DNA of 64,000 nucleotides from Ctenosaura bakeri (taxonomy: Eukaryota; Chordata; Lepidosauria; Squamata; Iguanidae): positions 124,001 through 188,000 of the forward strand of contig CAOLHI010001280.1 in assembly GCA_948474755.1 (NCBI GenBank), read 5' to 3'. The notes beneath the pieces were generated by a model. It worked only from the letters and a program-made list of their open reading frames with translations, made no database searches and was not told the origin of the DNA. Position numbers and translations under genes: made by a program. Below, piece by piece: positions 58,631 through 64,000 of this stretch. Numbering within the stretch: the first letter of the stretch is position 1; every line of letters starts with the position of its first letter.

Positions 58631-60226
58631 TCACCATTTTGGTCGCCCTCCTCTGGACACGTTCCAGTTTGTCGATATTGTTCTTGAATTTAGGTGCCAG
58701 AAATGGACACAGTATTCCAAATGAGGCCTAGCCAATGCAGAATAGAGTGGTACCATTACCTCCCTCAATCTAGACACCATACTCCTATTGATGCACCCAA
58801 GAATTGTGTTGGCTTTCTTGGCTGCTGCATCACACAGCTGACTCATGTTCAGCTTGTTATCTACCAAGATTCCTAGATCACTTTCACACATACTACTATT
58901 CAGCCATGCACCCCTCATCCTATATTTGTGCATTCCATTTTTTCTGCCTAAGCGTAGAACCTCACATTTCTCTCCATTGAAATTCATTTTGTTAGCTTTG
59001 GCCCAGCTCTCCAATCTGTCAAGGTAATTTTGATCCTCTCCTCTGGTGTATTAGCAACTCCTCCTAATTTGGTGTCATCTGCAAATTTGATCACCATGCC
59101 TTCTACTCCTTCATCCAAGTCATTGATAAAGATGTTAAATAGCACTGGGCCCAGGACAGAAACCTGTGGCACTGCACTAGTCACTTCTCTCCAGGATGAA
59201 AAGCAGCCATTCGTGATCACCCTTTGGGTTTAGTCAGCCAACCAATTACAAATCCACCTAACAGTAGCCCTGTCCAGCCCGCATTTTACTAGCTTCTTTG
59301 CAAGAATGTCATGGGGAACTTTGTCAAATGCCTTACTGAAATCAAGATATGCTATGCCCACAGCATTCCCTGTAACCTTATCATAAAAAGAGATAAGATG
59401 AGTCTGGCGTGACTAATTTTTGAGAAATCCATGTTGACTCTTAGTGATTATCGCATTGCTTTTTAAGTAATTACACACTGACTGTTTAATGATCTGCTCT
59501 AGGATCTTTCCTGGTATTGATGTCAGGCTGACCAAGCGATAATTATTTGGGTCCCTTTCTGTCCCCCCTTCTTGAAGATGGGGATGACATTTGCCCTTTT
59601 CCAGTCTGCTGGTACTTCTCCTGTTTTCCAAGAGTTCTCAAAGATTATTGCGAGCGGTTTTGAAATTACTTCAGCCAGTTCTTTTAATATCCTTGGATGT
59701 AATTCATCCAGCTCTGGAGACCTGAATTCATCTAGTTTAGCCAGATATTCCTGTACTACCTCTCTACCTATTCTGTGCTGCACTTCCCCCCTTCCTCACC
59801 TGTTCCCCACCCCCCAAGTTGAGTACTTCCATCCTTTTGGGAGAAAACTGAGGCAAAAAAAATGTTGAGTAGTTCTGCCTTCTCTCTTCCCCCCGTTAGT
59901 AATTGGCCATCTTCTCCATACAGTGATCCTATCATTTCCTTGTTTTTCCTTTTGCTGCAGACATATCTAAAAAAGTCTTTTTTATTGTTTTTGATGTCTC
60001 TGGCAAGCCTGAGTTCATTCTGCACTTTAGTTTTTCTGACTTTCTCCCTACATATCCTGGCTATTTGTCTAAATTCCTCTTCAGTGGTTTCACCATTCTT
60101 CCATTTCCTATACATGTTTCTTTTCACACTTAGCTCAGCTGAAAGTTCTTTAGTCAACCATTCCGATTTCTTTAGACACCTGCCATCTTTCCTCCTTATT
60201 TTACCTCCTTTCCTCCTTATTGGCAC
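58631..60226 (-). pseudogene. CR1 reverse transcriptase remnant
   Basis: Pieces in order on the minus strand: 60226-59768 (linker, [20 protein letters not shown]); 59783-59523 (ELDELHPRILKELAEVISKP); 59631-59413 (NYRLVSLTSIPGKILEQII, SQHGF); 59220-58984 ([20 protein letters not shown], then [10 protein letters not shown]); and 59014-58631 ([22 protein letters not shown]). The catalytic FADD is intact at about 59095-59110, but VPQGS is VPQVS and several frameshifts separate the pieces. Confidence 0.9.
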
Positions 60227-60376
60227 AGCCTTCAGAAACTCCCATCCATCATGAACTCCTTTCTTTTTCAGTATTCTTGACTACAGAATTTCAGCAAGTA
60301 ACTCCTTAAGTTTACGGAAATCAGCTTTTTTAAAGTCTAGAACGCGTGTCTGGCTACACTTGGCTTCTCCCTCTCA

Positions 60377-61050
60377 CTAAGTGACAAATTCCAATAGAGC
60401 ATGGTCATTCCCGCCTGAGGATCCCACCACTACCACTTCATCAACAAAGTCATCCCTGTTGGTCAGGATCAGATCTAAAATAGTTGATCTCTTTGTCGCC
60501 TCTTCCATCTTCTGAATGGAATTGTCTGCAAGGTAAGCGAGGAACCTGTTGGACCTTGAAGTCTTGGTAGAGTTTGACTGACAACAAATATCAGAATAGT
60601 TGAAATCTCCCATTAACACTGCATCTCTCCTTTTTGAATGTGTGGTCATCTGCTCCACGAAGGCCTCATCCAAGTCCTCAGGCTGGCCCAGAGACCTGTA
60701 GCAAACCCCCACAATCACATTCCTATTGTTTCTCACTCCCTTAATTCTTACCCAGATGCTCTTGACTTGGCTTCCTGGATTTAAGCCATGGATCTCTTCA
60801 CAGGTAAAAACATCCTTGACATATAAGGCTACTCCTCCTCCTTTCTTGTTTGGTCTATTTCTGTGAAACAGGTTACCTCGCTATTCCTACATTCCAATCA
60901 TGAGACTCATCCTATCAGGTTTCCGTGATGCCTATTAAGTCATATTTATTTTGTTGTATTAAGAGTTCAAGTTCATCTTGCTTATTATCGATGCTCTGTG
61001 CATTAGCATAGAGACACTTAAGACCATGTGCTCTTCCCAGAAGTCTTGTA
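60377..61050 (-). pseudogene. CR1 AP-endonuclease remnant
   Basis: The minus strand reads LKCLYANAQSIDNKQDELEL and IGITET followed by stops where the family has a tryptophan, then GGGVALYVK. The open 119-codon piece (60736-60377) holds VIVGVCYRSL, VLMGDFNYSDI and NDHALLEF. The metal- and DNA-binding positions Asn (NAQS), Glu (ITET) and Asp/Asn (GDFN) are retained, while the SDH box reads NDH. In an active copy this domain nicks target DNA to start reverse transcription. Confidence 0.88.
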
Positions 61051-61189
61051 CTAAAGTTACTTTGCCTTCCACTGTTGGCCTCTAGTACTACTTGGCCTGC
61101 CCTATCTATATCATTCGGGCTATTCTTCCCAGCACTCGCTGAATCCTTGCCCTGAATAATATTGCCTCCCTCCCCAGTCTAACTCAGTT

Positions 61190-62010
61190 TAACTACTTCC
61201 TGATCCATTTTGCAAGACTGTTAGCAAAAACGTTCCTGACAACGGTTGTAAGGTGCAGGCCATCCCTTGCCAGAAGACCATCTTCATGGAAATGGAGACC
61301 ATGATCCAAATCGCTCCCAGTGGAACCATCTTTGGAGCCAGTTGTTGACCTCCACTATTCTTCTTTCCTTTCATGGACCATGTCCTTCTACAGGGAGGAG
61401 AGATGAAATGACAACCTGCACACCAGGGTCCTTCAGCTTTCTACTCATAAGCTTATAATCTTTCATGATGCAGTGAAAGCTGAGCCTCACAGTGTCAATG
61501 GTTCTGACGTGAACCAAAAGGAGGGGGTTATGGTCAGTGACCAGTCACATTAGCCTCTCTGTTACATCACTGATTTTGGCCCTAGGGAGACAGCACACCT
61601 TACGATTGATCCTGTTCAGGTTGCAAATGGTTGGCTCTGTTCTTCTCAGCAACGAATCTTGAACCACCAGAACTTGTCTCCTCTGAGGCTTGTTCAGGGT
61701 CACTCAACAAGCAGATTCTTTCACAGCCACCTGGACATTCTGTTCAAGCTGAGACTGTTGGTCCTGCTGCTGCTGGATTTCGTCCTGCTGGTGTTGGAGT
61801 TTCTGTTGCTGATGTTGGATTTCTTCTTGGTGATGTTCCACTACCTCTTCCTGCTGTTCCACTTCATCATTAATAAGGTCAAGAACTTGGAAGTGATTTT
61901 GTAGCTCCCAGTTTCATGAACTGACTTCCTCACCCACTAGTTTCTCCATGTACTCCATCTTCAAAAAAGGTCCTCTACACCCTATCCAAGAACTCTTCAC
62001 CCTCCTTTCT
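61190..62010 (-). pseudogene. CR1 ORF1 remnant (coiled coil plus SGNH esterase)
   Basis: On the minus strand from about 61905: LQNHFQVLDLINDEVEQQEE, then a run dominated by Q, E and H with heptad-like spacing (about 61885-61745), then a TGA stop. After it: RRQVLVVQDSLLRRTE, CCLPRAKISDVTERL, and further on VQVVISSLPVEG and WFHWERFGSW. The VQDSLL box corresponds to the GDSL nucleophile motif of the esterase, with G replaced by Q and the serine kept. CR1 ORF1 proteins bind RNA, and the esterase role is unknown. Multiple stops. Confidence 0.85.
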
Positions 62011-63230
62011 TCTCATATTAAATTATACGTGCCAGACATTGATATCACCAGTATAAAACTAAAAGGGAGGGAAGTGTAGATCTTTTTTAGTCAGAGACCT
62101 TCACATTTCTATCAGAAGTCTCACCAAGTTCAGTGGGATTTAATCCCATGTCATCACAAGCAACCTGACATGTAGGAAATTTTTCTCAGGACAAATAAGT
62201 TCCTTTAATTTATTCTGAATAATATTATTTAGTGCTGTTGATCTGTAGCTCCAAAATATTAACTAGAACCAAAGCTGATTAAAATGAAATTTATTTTGCA
62301 GATGTGATAGGAAACACCTCCTACTACCGCAGAAAATACCATTTACCAGCATCATTTGTTAAACACTCCAATTCATGTTAACTTTATTCCTGTCAAGTCT
62401 TCTTTGAAAGCCTCTTTATTATTCTTGTTTGTACATTTTTCAAAAATCAATAAAACAGATTTTTAAAGGAAGAGTCTAAGCAACAGAGCTGTCTGGCCAA
62501 TAGACAGCAAATCATGAAAACTGATCATGGCACAAAACGGCATTATTGTCAAACAATAAGAAGGTACAGAGAAAAAAAATTTGCATCTTCAGTAACAGAA
62601 AACATTTTCACACTGAACCATGCCAACACTGCTTTCTAATGGGAATACTATTAAAAGCAGGCATTTAGATTACCCAGGTGACTATAACAAACTTTTTAGT
62701 ATCATGTGGGCTGGCTAAGTACATTAAAATATATGAACTGTAACTGTAACAGCATACCATGACATACTTTTGTCAAGAGCAAATATGCTTCAACGCATAA
62801 AGAAATGAGAGTCCCACTGTTTAATCTGTGAATGTACATTTTACTCAGCCATATGTTCTATTTAAATCAGTTTGGAAAAAGGTCATTTTTATATCTTGTT
62901 TGGTGTTATGGGACTGTGATTAAAAAACACACATCTCATAAAGAAAGATAATAATTTAAAGGTGGTAAGTTTTACAATATAGATAGCTCAATTATGATGA
63001 GGTCCAATAAACTAAAGAATTTTGTTGATGCAAAGCTATTACAAGTTATAACAGTACCTGACTAGTATATGATGCTGCAAATCATGCTTTTGGGACAGGC
63101 AACAGATGTCGTAAACAAAGTTTCCAAATGGGATCAGGAGTTAATACCTAACCTCACTAATGTTGATATCTGCATTCCAGAGAGTCCAAAAATGAAAAAA
63201 AGTGGAAAGAGACGTGAGCAGGAAAGAATG
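62011..63230. other. unannotated DNA with an orphan open frame at its end
   Basis: No repeat recognised. 63069-63236 is open for over 50 codons in a frame rich in K, E and D (LIPNLTNVDICIPES, KKSGKRREQERMEK) and runs straight into the DIRS terminus at 63231. It looks more protein-like than other frames here, but I do not recognise it, and the sequence in front shows no strong splice acceptor. Confidence 0.4.
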
Positions 63231-63430
63231 GAGAAGAACAGGTTGCTTACCTGTAACTGTGGTTCTTCGAGTGGTCATCTGTGCCATCATACACTAGGAG
63301 CTTTAGCGCCTGCGCGGTAGCGTTCGGAAACTTCTAGAGCTTGTTCGCTTGGCGGGAACCCTCCCCCACGCCGGTACTGCGCATGCTCCTCCCGCCGAGC
63401 AACGGTCTCTCCTCAGTTCTGTCGTCCGCC
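63231..63430 (+). repeat. DIRS right inverted terminal repeat (young copy)
   Basis: Starts gagaagaacaggttgcttac. The first 64 bp (63231-63294) are nearly perfectly complementary to 63475-63538. Shares 'cttacctgtaact' and 'cttctagagct' with the ITR at 20253. Confidence 0.85.
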
Positions 63431-63474
63431 GTAGAACCTACAGGGACCTGAGAAAGAGGGGAGGAAGGGCGGGT

Positions 63475-63572
63475 GTGTATGATGGCACAGATGACCACTC
63501 GAAGAACCACAGTTACAGGTAAGCAACCTGTTCTTCTCTCGTGGTCTCTGTGCCTTCATACACTAGGAGACT
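63475..63572. repeat. DIRS internal complementary region (young copy)
   Basis: 63475-63538 is the inverse of the right ITR start; 63539-63572 (tcgtggtctctgtgccttca..) should be the inverse of the left terminus outside this window, by analogy with 20577-20612. The splice-donor-like caggtaagca sits at 63516-63525. Confidence 0.8.
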
Positions 63573-63605
63573 GTGTAGCTTACCGGTCGGACGGCGGGTC
63601 AGGTC

Positions 63606-63998
63606 CTACAGCACGGAAGCCAACACCTCACGTCCAAACCGGGCATCTCTGCGCGACCGGCAGTTGAGCCTGTAGTGGCGCACGAAGGTCGATGGTTGGG
63701 ACCAGGTCGCCACACGGCAGAGTTCATGCAGGTCAACTCCTCGCAGGAGGGTCGCAGAAGTAGCCACAGCTCTGGTGGAGTGGGCTCGAAGCAGGACTGG
63801 CGGAGGCTTCCTCGCGAGCTCATACGCCAGTTCAATAGTCCTCACCACCCACTTGGAGAAGCGCTGGGTGGACACTTTTAGGCCCCTCCGACGTCGCCCA
63901 TAGCAAACAAAGAGATGCGGCGTCTGTCGGAAGGAAGCAGTCCTGTCCTTGTAGAAAGCCAATGCCCGACGCACGTCCAGGGAGTGGAGGGAGCCGCT
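63606..63998 (-). CDS. DIRS tyrosine recombinase, C-terminal part, open to window edge
   Basis: The frame is open from the window edge (SGSLHSLDVRRALAFYKDRT) to a stop near 63606, about 130 residues. It contains LFVCYG, the conserved HxxR box in RAHSTRAVATS, the LHELCRVATW helix and the nucleophile tyrosine in FVRHYRL, so two arginine/histidine positions and the tyrosine of the R-H-R-Y set can be seen intact. The first catalytic arginine lies further upstream, beyond the window. The product would integrate circular element DNA without target duplication. Lack of disruption over this length suggests recent activity. Confidence 0.85.
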   Translation of the reverse strand, partial: SGSLHSLDVRRALAFYKDRTASFRQTPHLFVCYGRRRRGLKVSTQRFSKWVVRTIELAYELARKPPPVLLRAHSTRAVATSATLLRGVDLHELCRVATWSQPSTFVRHYRLNCRSRRDARFGREVLASVL

Positions 63999-64000
63999 CC

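Larger units (their letters stand above)
58222..62010 (-). mobile_element. CR1 LINE, nearly full length, inactive
   Basis: About 3.8 kb on the minus strand. From 5' to 3' it holds ORF1 with a glutamine-rich coiled coil and an esterase-like domain (about 62010-61180), the AP endonuclease (about 61050-60377), the reverse transcriptase (60226-58631), and the 3' end with the conserved 'tggatggcccctggggtctc' block and 'ccaactctatgattctg' tail. Every domain can be read, but stops and frameshifts break both ORFs. CR1 copies are usually 5'-truncated, so this length is unusual. Confidence 0.93.
63231..64000 (-). mobile_element. young DIRS-type retrotransposon, 3' part, cut by window edge
   Basis: The terminal 300 bp repeat the plan of the element at 20253-26085: an ITR starting gagaagaacaggttgcttac, a loop, then a block complementary to the ITR start and to the distant left end, followed by an antisense tyrosine recombinase frame. 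The GC content and CpG richness (for example 63330-63420, 63590-63700) and the unbroken frame indicate a much younger copy than the 20 kb one. The rest (RT, gag, left ITR) should lie beyond 64000. Confidence 0.9.

Noticed and set aside
63231..63540. A viral or plasmid origin-like palindrome
   Set aside because: The palindrome is explained by the DIRS terminal repeat and internal complementary region, with the antisense recombinase frame next to it.

Overview
The window looks like squamate reptile (lizard) nuclear DNA, most likely iguanian and Anolis-like. It is AT-rich, shows no bacterial gene organisation, and I recognise no exon of a host gene. What gives the lineage away is the repeat set. 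There are tRNA-derived Sauria SINEs with the Bov-B-like tail ending in 'cataagt..gaaatgacttgaaggcacacaacaacaa', chimeric 5S-rRNA/Sauria SINEs, Bov-B (RTE) LINEs, L2-like and CR1 LINEs, several MITE families and DIRS-type tyrosine-recombinase retrotransposons. Most likely this is an intergenic stretch or a very large intron.

Layout. 1-330 is the 3' tail of a CR1 LINE. 2.1-2.6 kb is a hAT MITE with a perfect 8-bp target duplication. 4.1-7.2 kb is a long, dead L2-like LINE on the minus strand, split by a Tigger-like MITE. 7.2-20 kb is mostly unannotatable DNA carrying SINEs, Tigger-like MITEs and a 5S-Sauria SINE that was itself hit by a Tigger-like MITE. 20.0-27.4 kb is the richest nest: a Bov-B LINE (+) is cut in the middle of its RT reading frame by a complete but decayed DIRS element (-), with inverted terminal repeats and an internal complementary region; that DIRS carries a solo LTR with 5-bp target duplications; and the same Bov-B carries a Sauria SINE further downstream. 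27.4-32.2 kb holds fragments of a second DIRS-like element (-), interrupted by a CR1 fragment, a hAT MITE and a TIR MITE.

32-58 kb is old, AT-rich DNA with scattered SINEs, microsatellites, a GC-rich TIR element at 46 kb, a second Bov-B 3' fragment (53.6 kb) and a tiny foldback insertion (52.95 kb) bounded by perfect 12-bp repeats. 58.2-62.0 kb is a nearly full-length CR1 LINE (-) in which ORF1, endonuclease and reverse transcriptase are all recognisable but broken. The right edge (63.23-64.0 kb) is the terminal part of a much fresher DIRS copy: palindromic terminus plus an uninterrupted tyrosine recombinase reading frame running off the window.

The elements relate to each other as a stratigraphy. 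SINEs sit beside or inside the LINE class thought to mobilise them (Sauria SINE in Bov-B). Cut-and-paste MITEs date the SINE and L2 copies they interrupt. The DIRS copies show both an ancient and a recent phase of tyrosine-recombinase retrotransposition at one locus. The genuinely unusual system here is the DIRS architecture; I see no sign of a wholly unknown gene system.
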